DNA of 64,000 nucleotides from Paraburkholderia phytofirmans PsJN. Lineage in GTDB: Bacteria > Pseudomonadota > Gammaproteobacteria > Burkholderiales > Burkholderiaceae. The position numbers were made by a program, and so were the translations under genes. Each line of letters begins with the position of its first letter. Position 1 is the first letter of the stretch. The stretch covers positions 1,240,001 to 1,304,000 of the forward strand of contig NC_010676.1 of NCBI RefSeq assembly GCF_000020125.1, given 5' to 3'. Below the pieces are notes generated by a model. It was not told the origin of the DNA. It saw nothing but the letters and a program-made list of their open reading frames with translations, and made no database searches. This document shows positions 1 through 7,810 of the stretch, in pieces.

Positions 1-527
1 ATACGCAGTTGAACAATCCGAACGGCATCTATGCATTCGACCCGTACGCGATGATCGGCACACGGACGTTCCTCGGCAAGCCGACCGTGTCCGTCGATCC
101 GGCGACCGGCGCGGTGACGGATCTGTATAGCTCGTCGGCGTTTCCGGTCGACAAGCAAGGGGCGTTCGCAGTCGGCGCGGCCTATACGATCGGCAAGGTC
201 ATGTTGAGCGGCGATTTCACCTACACGACGATCAAGGGACTCGGCGAGACCTCGCATATGCAGGTGTATGAAGCGGGCGCCTCGTACACCTTCACGCCCG
301 CGTTGATGCTGTACGGCGGCTATCAGCACACGCGGTTCGAAGGCAATCACTGGAACCAGGGCTCGCTCGGGTTGCATTATCTGCTCTCCAAGCGTACGGA
401 CGTCTATATCTCCGGCGACTATCTGCGCGCGTCGGACGGCGTGAATGCAGTGATCGGCTACAGCTTCACGCCGTCCACGTCGAACACGCAGACCGATGTG
501 CGGATCGGCATGCGGCACTCGTTCTGA
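1..527 (+). CDS. Gram-negative porin, C-terminal part (5' end outside window)
   Basis: Reading frame open from the first bases of the window to a TGA at 525-527. The visible part has the alternating aromatic/polar strand pattern of trimeric outer-membrane porins of Burkholderiales (for example strands around GASYTFTPALMLYGGYQH and LGLHYLLSKRTDVYISGDY). It ends in RIGMRHSF; a C-terminal phenylalanine is the outer-membrane assembly signal. Such porins are usually about 350-400 residues, so a little under half is present. The TTG at position 9 is internal, not a start. Role: general or substrate-selective diffusion channel; the substrate cannot be told from this part. Confidence 0.85.
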   Translation, partial: TQLNNPNGIYAFDPYAMIGTRTFLGKPTVSVDPATGAVTDLYSSSAFPVDKQGAFAVGAAYTIGKVMLSGDFTYTTIKGLGETSHMQVYEAGASYTFTPALMLYGGYQHTRFEGNHWNQGSLGLHYLLSKRTDVYISGDYLRASDGVNAVIGYSFTPSTSNTQTDVRIGMRHSF

Positions 528-545
528 CACGTTGATACGCAAGGC

Positions 546-578
546 TTGCTGGTGGCCCGGTTCACGGGACACCAGCAA
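546..578. terminator. Hairpin between convergent porin and LysR genes
   Basis: Nested inverted repeat: TTGCTGGTG (546-554) pairs with CACCAGCAA (570-578), and inside it CCCG (556-559) pairs with CGGG (565-568). It sits between the porin stop (527) and the LysR stop (585), where a shared bidirectional terminator would be expected. No T-run follows on either strand, so intrinsic termination is plausible but not certain. Confidence 0.5.
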
Positions 579-584
579 ACGCCG

Positions 585-1505
585 TCACGCGGCGCGTTCG
601 AGCTGCTTCTTGAACGTCTCGATTAGCGCCCGCACTTTGCGCGGAGGATGACTGGTGGGCGGAAAGATAGCCTGAATACTCGCGGGCTCCGTCGCCCATT
701 CCGGCAGCAGGCGAATCAACCGGCCGGCCGCAATGTCGCCGCCAATCGAGAAATCCGTCAACAGCCCGAAGCCGCCGCCGGCGAGTGTTGCTGCACGGCA
801 GGCGTCGGCGGTATTCACCAGCAACGCGTTTTCACAACGCACGCTTTCCACGTCGCCATCGCCCGTGCCGCCGTTGCGTTGCAGGTCGAGCGTCAGCGGA
901 CGCGGCAACACCGTCAACGCGCAAAAGGGCATCGCCGACAATTCGGCGGGTGTCTGCGGCTGCCCCCATGTCTCGACGAAATCTGGGCTCGCCACGATCC
1001 ATTTGACGAAGCTGCCGAGTTTCACCGCGCGGAAATTGGAATCGGCAAGCCGGCCCAGGCGAATCGCGACGTCGATACCGTCCGCGATCAGATCCACATA
1101 GCGATCGGTGCACAACAACTCGACATTGAGTTGCGGATGCGTGCGGCGCAGTTCGACCAGCACCGGTGCGACTGCAAGCGAACCGTAATCGATCGGCGAG
1201 CTCACGCGCAACGTGCCGCGCACGGGCGCCGTTTCGCCGCCGATCGCCGCGAGCGCGTCTTCGGTGGCGCGGAGGATTTTCACGCTGGCTTCGTAGAACG
1301 CGCGGCCGGGCTCGGTCAAACCGAGCCGCCGCGTCGTGCGCACCAGCAGGCTCGCGCCGACCTCGGCCTCGAGCCGCTGCATGTGCGTGCTGACCATCGT
1401 CTTGGCGAGGCCCAGGCGCGCTGCCGCGGCGGTCAGCGAGCCCGCCTCGACGACCGCGACGAAGATCGCCAGCCGGTTCAGATTTACGTCGCGTACGTCG
1501 GCCAT
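585..1505 (-). CDS. LysR-family transcriptional regulator
   Basis: A 306-residue LysR-type regulator when started at the ATG at 1505 (MADVRDVN); the open frame extends to 1598, but the first helix of the family begins right after this methionine. Residues about 8-65 form the winged helix-turn-helix (LAIFVAVVEAGSLTAAAARL, then TRRLGLTEPGRAFYE), followed by the effector-binding domain (GTLRVSSPIDYGSLAVAPVL, DGIDVAIRLG). This composition matches the CrgA/AaeR-like subgroup that often controls a divergent oxidoreductase or transferase gene. The divergent neighbour is the glutathione transferase at 1616, so that gene and the oxidoreductase after it are the likely targets. The effector is not predictable. 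Confidence 0.88.
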   Translation of the reverse strand: MADVRDVNLNRLAIFVAVVEAGSLTAAAARLGLAKTMVSTHMQRLEAEVGASLLVRTTRRLGLTEPGRAFYEASVKILRATEDALAAIGGETAPVRGTLRVSSPIDYGSLAVAPVLVELRRTHPQLNVELLCTDRYVDLIADGIDVAIRLGRLADSNFRAVKLGSFVKWIVASPDFVETWGQPQTPAELSAMPFCALTVLPRPLTLDLQRNGGTGDGDVESVRCENALLVNTADACRAATLAGGGFGLLTDFSIGGDIAAGRLIRLLPEWATEPASIQAIFPPTSHPPRKVRALIETFKKQLERAA

Positions 1506-1615
1506 GGTGGATTGTCCATCTTCGATTGACTGTGTTTCCCGGATTATCAGGCTTCTGCAAGGTGGGGCGTGCGGATTATGCTCGTCCCATCCCTTCACGC
1601 TTTCCGGAACCTGTC

Positions 1616-2257
1616 ATGCCCGTTGCTCGACCCGCCCAGCCGATCCGCCTCTATACGACCCTGCTTTCCGGCCACGGCCATCGGGTGAAGCTGTTTTTGA
1701 CCCTGCTGGATCTGCCGTTCGAAGTGGTCGAACTGGACGTGAAAGCCGGCGACAACCGCAAGCCTGACTATCTGGCGCTCAACCCGTTCGGCCAGGTGCC
1801 GACCATTCAGGACGGCGACATCACGTTGTTCGACTCGAACGCGATTCTGGTGTATCTGGCCAAGCGCTACGGCGACGCCTCCTGGCTGCCGGAAGACCCG
1901 CTCGGCGCGGCCGCGGTGCAGCGCTGGCTGTCGCTCGCGGCGGGTCAGATCGCATATGGGCCGTGCACGGCGCGGCTCGTCACCGTATTTGGTGCGCCGC
2001 ACGATCACGAGACGGCGAAGAAGTTGGCGGTGAAGCTGTTCGATGTACTCGACCGCGAACTGGCGGACAAGCCGTTCGCGGCAGGCAATCAGGTGACGAT
2101 CGCCGATATCGCCGCGCACACCTACATCGCGCACGCGCCGGAAGGCGGCGTGTCGCTCGACCCGTATCCGAACATTCGTGCGTGGCTGCGCCGCGTCGAG
2201 GCGTTGCCGCGGTTCATCGCGATGCCCTCGACAAAAGCGGGGCTGCTCGCCGAATAA
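1616..2257 (+). CDS. Glutathione S-transferase family protein
   Basis: 213 residues. The N-terminal thioredoxin-like domain begins IRLYTTLLSGHGHRVKL and contains the cis-proline segment FGQVPTIQDG and the glutathione-binding DSNAILVYLAKRYG. The helical C-terminal domain has the family's folding motif around NQVTIADIAAHTYI. Start set at ATG 1616 because the N-terminal beta strand begins immediately after it; the open frame runs further upstream into the LysR promoter region. The next gene starts 33 bp downstream and encodes a redox fusion protein, so the two are probably cotranscribed and controlled by the divergent LysR. Probable role: conjugation or reduction of an electrophile in the cytosol. 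Substrate unknown. Confidence 0.88.
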   Translation: MPVARPAQPIRLYTTLLSGHGHRVKLFLTLLDLPFEVVELDVKAGDNRKPDYLALNPFGQVPTIQDGDITLFDSNAILVYLAKRYGDASWLPEDPLGAAAVQRWLSLAAGQIAYGPCTARLVTVFGAPHDHETAKKLAVKLFDVLDRELADKPFAAGNQVTIADIAAHTYIAHAPEGGVSLDPYPNIRAWLRRVEALPRFIAMPSTKAGLLAE

Positions 2258-2290
2258 TCGGCTGATCTTTCACGACACCGGAGTCCGGTC

Positions 2291-4339
2291 ATGTCCTCCT
2301 TTATCCCTCTGAATGGCTGGGGCGTCGACACCTCGCCGTTTCATGCCGCGGAAGTCGCCGCCCAGCAGCGCGTGGGCGTGAGAAGCGTGGCTGAAGCGTC
2401 GGGACGCCGGGGGATCCGGCGCTACATGCCGGACCAGCATCGTAAGTTTTTTGCCGAGCAGCCGTTCATGGTGATCGGCGGCGTCGATGCGCACGGGCAG
2501 CCGTGGGCGACGGTGCGCGCCGGCCTGCCGGGCTTCGTGTCGTCGCCGGATGCGAAGACCTTGCGCATCGAAGGCGGCGCGTTAGCCGGCGATCCGCTCG
2601 CGAATAGCTGGCAGAAGGGTTCGATGATCGGCGGCCTCGGGCTGCAGCCGCAGACTCGCCGGCGCAACCGGATCAATGGCATGGTGATGTCAGCGGACGG
2701 GGCGGCGTTGACGCTCGATGTTCATCAGAGTTTCGGCAACTGCAACAAGTACATCCAAAGCCGTACACCGACGTGGGTCGAGCCGAGTGCTTCCGAGCCT
2801 CCCATGCCGCCGGAAATAGCGGCGCAACTCAGCGATGCCGACCGCGCATTCCTGGCGCGGGCGGATACGTTTTTCATCGCGAGCGCGAATCTTGCGGACG
2901 ACGCCGAGCTCGCGCGCGGCGTCGACGTTTCGCATCGCGGCGGCGCGCCGGGCTTTGTGCGTGTGGACGATGAACACACGCTGACGACCCCCGACTTTGT
3001 CGGCAACAACTTCTTCAACACGATCGGCAACCTGATCCACGATCCGCGTGCCGGGTTGCTGTTCATCGACTTTGCGAGCGGCGATCTGCTGTATATCGCG
3101 GCGCGCGCGGAAATCATCTGGGACGGCGCGGAAGTGGCGGCCTTCGAAGGCGCGCAACGGCTCGTGCGTTTTCACGTGCTGGAAGTACGGCGCAGCCGGA
3201 GCGCGTTGCCGTTTCGCTGGTCGGACGTCGGGTACGCGCCGCAGTTTGCGGCGGCAGTGCAAAAGCCGGTGGCTGCATCGCCGTGGCACAAGCTGAAGGT
3301 CGCGGCAGTGGTCGAGGAGACTGCGTCGATCCGTTCCTTCTATTTTGAACCGGTCGACGGTGCACCGTTGCCGTCGTACAAGCCGGGGCAGTTTCTGCCG
3401 ATTCGCGTGCCTGTGGAGGGCTCTACCACGCCTTTGTCGCGGACGTATACGCTCTCCGATGCGCACGATCCGCAGCGGTATCGAATCAGCGTGAAGCGCG
3501 AAGGCGTTGCGTCGAAATGGCTGCATGAGCATCTGGTTGCGGGAGCGCAGATTGAAGCGATGAAGCCGCGTGGCGCTTTCATTTTCGATGAAGAGAGCCC
3601 GCGGCCCGCCGTGTTCATTTCGGCAGGCATCGGCATCACACCGATGATGGCAATGCTTAGACACGCGTTGGCAGCGTCTCGCACTGAGGGTGCGCTGGCG
3701 AAGCGAGTGTTCTTCTTTCACGGCGCGCGTAGCGATCGCGAACGTCCGTTTAGTGCGCAATTGAAAGAGCTTGCCGCGCGCAATCCGGCGCTTTCACTGC
3801 ATCTTTTCGATAGTGCCGCTGACGGAGTGACCGAAGGCGTGTCGGCCGGTCGTGTAAGCATCGACGCATTAAAGCGCGCGCTTCCGTTCGATGACTACGA
3901 CTTCTATCTGTGCGGCCCCGAGCAGTTCATGCGCGACCTGTACGAAGGTCTGCGCGGATTGAATGTCGCCGATGAACGGATTCGTTTCGAAGCGTTCGGT
4001 CCGGCGAGCGTCAAGCGCGCGGTTGCCGTCAAGAGCGAGCCAGTGCCGGCGGCCACGCCGGTACGAGACGCGGGTGCTGTGCAAGTGACCTTTGCGCGCT
4101 CCGAGCGCACGATTCAATGGCTGCCGCGCGACGGCAGCCTGCTTGAATTCGCCGAAGCGCACGGTATCGACGCGCCGTCGAGTTGCAGGTCGGGTATGTG
4201 CGGGACGTGTTCGACGCGGTTGCTGTCGGGCAAGGTCAAATACGACGGCGAAGTGGAGGCGCAGATCGAACCCGGCGCGGCGCTGGTTTGCATGGCGCAT
4301 CCGGTTGCGGGCGACGCGGGTGTGACATTGGATCTGTGA
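2291..4339 (+). CDS. PNPOx-like / ferredoxin reductase / 2Fe-2S ferredoxin fusion oxidoreductase
   Basis: 682 residues in three modules. Residues 1 to about 310 resemble the pyridoxamine-phosphate-oxidase-like FMN-binding split barrel (HGQPWATVRAG; FNTIGNLIHDPRAGLLF). Residues about 325-560 are a ferredoxin-NADP reductase module with the FAD motif RTYTLSD (about 382-388) and the nucleotide-binding SAGIGITPMMAML (about 445). Residues about 595-682 are a plant-type 2Fe-2S ferredoxin with cysteines C632, C637, C640 and C667. Electrons would pass from NAD(P)H to FAD to 2Fe-2S, possibly to the N-terminal domain. It follows a glutathione transferase by 33 bp. Members of this architecture are poorly characterised; the electron acceptor is unknown. 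Confidence 0.85.
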   Translation: MSSFIPLNGWGVDTSPFHAAEVAAQQRVGVRSVAEASGRRGIRRYMPDQHRKFFAEQPFMVIGGVDAHGQPWATVRAGLPGFVSSPDAKTLRIEGGALAGDPLANSWQKGSMIGGLGLQPQTRRRNRINGMVMSADGAALTLDVHQSFGNCNKYIQSRTPTWVEPSASEPPMPPEIAAQLSDADRAFLARADTFFIASANLADDAELARGVDVSHRGGAPGFVRVDDEHTLTTPDFVGNNFFNTIGNLIHDPRAGLLFIDFASGDLLYIAARAEIIWDGAEVAAFEGAQRLVRFHVLEVRRSRSALPFRWSDVGYAPQFAAAVQKPVAASPWHKLKVAAVVEETASIRSFYFEPVDGAPLPSYKPGQFLPIRVPVEGSTTPLSRTYTLSDAHDPQRYRISVKREGVASKWLHEHLVAGAQIEAMKPRGAFIFDEESPRPAVFISAGIGITPMMAMLRHALAASRTEGALAKRVFFFHGARSDRERPFSAQLKELAARNPALSLHLFDSAADGVTEGVSAGRVSIDALKRALPFDDYDFYLCGPEQFMRDLYEGLRGLNVADERIRFEAFGPASVKRAVAVKSEPVPAATPVRDAGAVQVTFARSERTIQWLPRDGSLLEFAEAHGIDAPSSCRSGMCGTCSTRLLSGKVKYDGEVEAQIEPGAALVCMAHPVAGDAGVTLDL

Positions 4340-4508
4340 TCGGCGGCCTCTGGCTTTCCGGAAAATCCAGGGCTTCGATTTGTGTCGCGCGTGCCGCGGA
4401 TCAACGCGACGCCAGTGAATGTTGCGTGAGGATGCGGCCGCTACATACGCCGAACCCGGACCCTTGCCGCCCGTTGCGATTAGTGATCCGGGTCCAGCAG
4501 GTTCTCAG

Positions 4509-5864
4509 TTATGTCCGCAGCGGCCTCAAGCCCGCGCGGACCTCTTCAGTAAATAGTTGCGGTTGTTCCCACGCCGCGAAGTGTCCGCCTTTGTCGAGCC
4601 TGTTGTAGTAGATCAGGTTGTGATACGCCCGCTCTGTCCAACTGCGCGGCGCCTGATAGTTCTCGCGAGGAAAGACGCTGATCGCAGCGGGTACGGATAC
4701 GTCGGCGGCGGCGAGGAAGTTGAAGTGAGACTCCCAATAGAAGCGCGCCGCGGAAATTCCCGTATTCGTTAACCAGTAGAGCGTGATGTCGTCTAGTACG
4801 TCGTTGCGCGTCAAGTCGCCAGCCGATTCCCCGTTGACCGGGTGCCCGAACACAGCCGAGGTCAACGCCGCCGCCGGCTGCTCATACCCGTCCCCGTGAT
4901 CGAGAAGCCAGCTCGCGAGGCCGACGGGAGAGTCCGACAGTCCTGTGAGCGTTTGCGGGCGTGTGCCCATCTCGAGTGCGTACGCGCGTCGCTTCATGGC
5001 CGCTGAACTCAGTTGCTCGTAAGCGTGCTTTTCGTCGGCGGAGAGGTTGGCGGGCGGTGGATCGCCAGCCTGGAGTGCCTTGACGATTTCGGGCGGAAGC
5101 GTCGCGGGGAAGTTGACATGGATGCCTAACAATTCCGGCGGCGCCTGCTTGCCCATGACGTTGCAGACAATGCCGCCCAGATCGCCGCCTTGCGCGGCGA
5201 ATTTTTCGTATCCAAGGCGCTTCATCAGAACGACCCATGCGCGCGCGGTACGCTCCGGGCCCCACCCGGTCGTGGTCGGCTTGCCTGAAAAACCATAGCC
5301 CGGCAAAGACGGAATGACCAGATGAAACGCGTCGGACGCCCTTGCGCCATAGGCGGTCGGATTGGTCAGCGGACCGATGATCTTGAACTGCTCGATCACC
5401 GAGCCTGGCCACCCATGCGTGACGACGAGCGGCATCGCATTTTCGTGCTTCGAACGGACGTGAATGAAATGGATATCCAGTCCATCGATCTCGGTCACGA
5501 AATTCGGCAACGAGTTGAGCTTCGCTTCGCACTTTCGCCAGTCGTAATCGGTCGACCAATGGCGCGCAAGTTCCTGAATCATCGCGAGCGGCACGCCTTG
5601 CGAATTGTCGGTGACGGTCTCCCGATCAGGCCATCTCGTCGCCTTGATGCGCCGGCGCAGGTCGACGAGTTGCGATTCCGGCACATGCACGCGAAGTGCG
5701 CGAATGGCGGTCTTGTCGCTGCCAGTCGCCGGGACAACTTCAGTAATCGCTTGATTCGTTTCGGCAAACGCGAGCTGGCTCAATGAGCCGGCAGCGACGG
5801 CCGCCGCTGCCGCGCTGACAAAACGGCGGCGCGAGGGCGAATGGGGAGGGAGCTTGTCTGACAT
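4509..5864 (-). CDS. Epoxide hydrolase family protein, Tat-exported
   Basis: 451 residues. The N-terminus (SRRRFVSAAAAAVAAGSLSQLAFA) has a twin-arginine signal, so export to the periplasm is predicted. An EHN-type N-terminal domain follows (IRALRVHVPESQLVDLRRRIKATRWPD), then an alpha/beta hydrolase fold. Seen: oxyanion motif HGWPG (about residue 150), nucleophile region AAQGGDLGG with aspartate (about 229), and the catalytic histidine segment KGGHFAAWEQP near the C-terminus. This matches microsomal/juvenile-hormone-type epoxide hydrolases, which open epoxides to diols. It is convergent with the gene ending at 4339; no obvious operon partner. Physiological substrate unknown. Confidence 0.87.
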   Translation of the reverse strand: MSDKLPPHSPSRRRFVSAAAAAVAAGSLSQLAFAETNQAITEVVPATGSDKTAIRALRVHVPESQLVDLRRRIKATRWPDRETVTDNSQGVPLAMIQELARHWSTDYDWRKCEAKLNSLPNFVTEIDGLDIHFIHVRSKHENAMPLVVTHGWPGSVIEQFKIIGPLTNPTAYGARASDAFHLVIPSLPGYGFSGKPTTTGWGPERTARAWVVLMKRLGYEKFAAQGGDLGGIVCNVMGKQAPPELLGIHVNFPATLPPEIVKALQAGDPPPANLSADEKHAYEQLSSAAMKRRAYALEMGTRPQTLTGLSDSPVGLASWLLDHGDGYEQPAAALTSAVFGHPVNGESAGDLTRNDVLDDITLYWLTNTGISAARFYWESHFNFLAAADVSVPAAISVFPRENYQAPRSWTERAYHNLIYYNRLDKGGHFAAWEQPQLFTEEVRAGLRPLRT

Positions 5865-6184
5865 AAATTCTCCGATCGGCGATGAAGCCAGGCTTACCCA
5901 TCAACGACGACATGATTTCACGATTCACGCGCCGTCGGGAGGCGGTGTTCGACGTAGGGTGGACGTATTGGAGCGCGCGGAGGTATCACGCATGTGTCGG
6001 GAAGGGAGGGTTTTGTATGCGCGGGTGTCGCTGCATCCGGGAGATACGTTGCGATACAAAGTGGGGCCGTGTCGGAGAAACTCAGTCGCGCCTATGGTAG
6101 GGACGTAACGGACTGAACCCGATTGCGTCCCTCCCGTTTTGGCCCATAGAGCGCCGCGTAAAGATGTTCAGCCAGCAGTTCTGT
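5865..6184. other. Intergenic region, no gene recognised
   Basis: Between the epoxide hydrolase start and the Lrp remnant. Short open frames here show no recognisable family and no convincing ribosome-binding site. The sequence must hold the epoxide hydrolase promoter (minus strand); I could not assign it. Confidence 0.4.
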
Positions 6185-6463
6185 TCAGGCGTCGGGAACC
6201 GGAACCCGGGACGAAAACTTCACCTCGCGTAGCGCCAGACCCGACTGTATCGACGCGATGCCCGGCTGCCGCCGTAGCACCCGCTCGACAAATTCACCGT
6301 ATGCGTCCAGATCAACGGTGAACGCCTGCAGGATATAGTCCGCATCATCTGTGATCTTTTGGCACGAGAGAACCTCCGGTCGACCGCGGATAACGGCTTC
6401 GAAGTTGTCCGCGGTTTTGTCCGAGCGTACATTGAACCGGAGATTTGTTGCGGCGCGATCTGA
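6185..6463 (-). pseudogene. Lrp/AsnC-family regulator, C-terminal remnant
   Basis: Translation of the minus strand ending at the TGA at 6185-6187 gives the effector-binding (RAM) half of an Lrp/AsnC regulator: LRFNVRSDKTADNFEAV, then RGRPEVLSCQKITDDADYI, then LQAFTVDLDAYGEFVERVL, then RRQPGIASIQSGLALREVKF. The reading frame is closed by a TAG at 6464-6466, and no DNA-binding domain is present upstream. Intact members are about 150-160 residues; only about 85 remain, without a plausible start codon. The upstream side is now the promoter of the MarR-type gene, so the 5' half was probably deleted. Not expected to be functional. Confidence 0.75.
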
Positions 6464-6534
6464 CTATCGCCTGCGCACAAGGAGCTAGAGCATGACGCGA
6501 TATGTCGATGTGAAAGATGTTTCCCGCGTTCAAG

Positions 6535-6568
6535 TTGACCAAACGCATATCTCTGACTAAAGTCAGAG
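6535..6568 (+). promoter_or_regulatory. Promoter with overlapping palindromic operator of the MarR-GNAT gene
   Basis: A sigma70-like promoter, TTGACC (6535-6540), 17-bp spacer, TAAAGT (6558-6563). A perfect inverted repeat, CTCTGACT-AA-AGTCAGAG (6551-6568), covers the -10 box and ends two bases before the ATG at 6571. This is the expected position for autorepression by a MarR-type protein. If the promoter is real, transcription would start at or next to the start codon, giving a nearly leaderless message. Confidence 0.6.
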
Positions 6569-6570
6569 GC

Positions 6571-7455
6571 ATGGACACATCCGACATTCTCCAGGTTCGT
6601 AGCTTTAACCGCGTAGTCGCGGAAAGCATTGGCGCTATCGACGATCATTTCCTCGGCCGGGGCCGCCCGATGGGCGAATCGCGCCTGCTATGGGAGATCG
6701 GTGTCGAAGGCGCGGACATTCGTGCCCTACGCGCGCGGCTAAATCTCGATTCGGGCTATATCAGCCGCACGTTGGCGTCTCTTGAACGGCGAAAACTTGT
6801 CGCTATCCTCACTCATCCAAACGACCGCCGGGTACGCCGGGCTCGTCTGACTCAGAAGGGCCTCGCGGAAAGGGTCGAACTCGAACGGCTTTCCGACGCG
6901 GTCGCGCTACGCGCGCTCGAACCGCTCGGCGATGTGCAGCGCCGCAGACTGGTCGCGGCGATGTCAGAGGTCGAGCGTTTGCTACAGGCATCTCTTGTGC
7001 ATTTTGCCGTTGAACAGCCAGATAGCGATGACGCGCGGTGGTGCTTCGAACAGTATTTCAGCGAACTCGATCAGCGCTTTGACGCCGGATTCGACCGGTC
7101 CATCAGCCTTTCGGCAGATGCCCACGAACTGACGCCACCGGAAGGCGCGCTGATCGTGGCGAGACTCCATGGAAGCCCGGTCGGCTGCGTCGCGCTGAAG
7201 TTTCATAAGAAGTCTCCGGCCGAACTCAAACGAATGTGGGTGAGCCCTTCCGCTCGCGGGATGGGTGTAGGCCGCCGGTCGATCGTCGAGGCGGAGAAGT
7301 GCGCCCGGCAAGCCAAAGCGCGCGTTATTCGTCTGGAAACAAATCGAACGCTGCACGAGGCGATCTCGCTATACCGGCAGTGTGGATACGTCGAAGTCGA
7401 GGCGTTCAGCGCGGAACCGTATGCGCATCATTGGTTTGAAAAACGGCTCGTCTGA
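6571..7455 (+). CDS. MarR-family regulator fused to GNAT acetyltransferase
   Basis: 294 residues from the ATG at 6571 (MDTSDILQV). Residues 1 to about 145 are a MarR winged helix (RALRARLNLDSGYISRTLASLERRKLV; wing TRP-like HPNDRRVRRARLTQKG). Residues about 155-294 are a GNAT N-acetyltransferase with the acetyl-CoA loop in VSPSARGMGVGRRSIVEAE (RGxGxG/A) and the C-terminal IRLETNRTLHEAISLYRQCGYVEV. The fusion is a known architecture; the acetylated substrate is often unknown. The start was chosen over the upstream ATG at 6517 because a palindrome covering the -10 box ends directly before 6571. The gene probably represses itself. Confidence 0.88.
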   Translation: MDTSDILQVRSFNRVVAESIGAIDDHFLGRGRPMGESRLLWEIGVEGADIRALRARLNLDSGYISRTLASLERRKLVAILTHPNDRRVRRARLTQKGLAERVELERLSDAVALRALEPLGDVQRRRLVAAMSEVERLLQASLVHFAVEQPDSDDARWCFEQYFSELDQRFDAGFDRSISLSADAHELTPPEGALIVARLHGSPVGCVALKFHKKSPAELKRMWVSPSARGMGVGRRSIVEAEKCARQAKARVIRLETNRTLHEAISLYRQCGYVEVEAFSAEPYAHHWFEKRLV

Positions 7456-7810
7456 GCGGCCGTTCTCATTGGTTGCACGGCGACAATCGTTGCCCACGCG
7501 AAGATGCTGGCCGTTCGATAAACGCGGCACGTTGTGATTCTCGGATACCATAGTGCTCGACGTCGTCCAGCCGGCGGTGACTGGACGCGTGCCGCCTCGA
7601 ATAGTCGAGAAGACGTCCTGGCTTTCCATTGAATGACTCAAGTAATGATTTTGTCAGATCCCGGGCGGCGGTAATCGCGTTCATTTCAGCGGTTGCATGC
7701 GTCGAGGGGGATAGCGATAACCGGTTAATCGCGCTGGCAGCGCTCGCTGTCCCCAGGTGCCCGGCGACGTAGTTTCAGGCCGTGTGTATGAATCCGTTTC
7801 ATGAGGCTCC
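7456..7810. other. Intergenic region, no gene supported
   Basis: A 72-codon minus-strand frame (7466-7684) is open, but it has no ribosome-binding site and no family I recognise. The upstream control region of the diguanylate cyclase should lie here. Confidence 0.4.

Noticed and set aside
7466..7684. 72-codon minus-strand frame before the diguanylate cyclase
   Set aside because: No ribosome-binding site and no recognisable family; left as intergenic.
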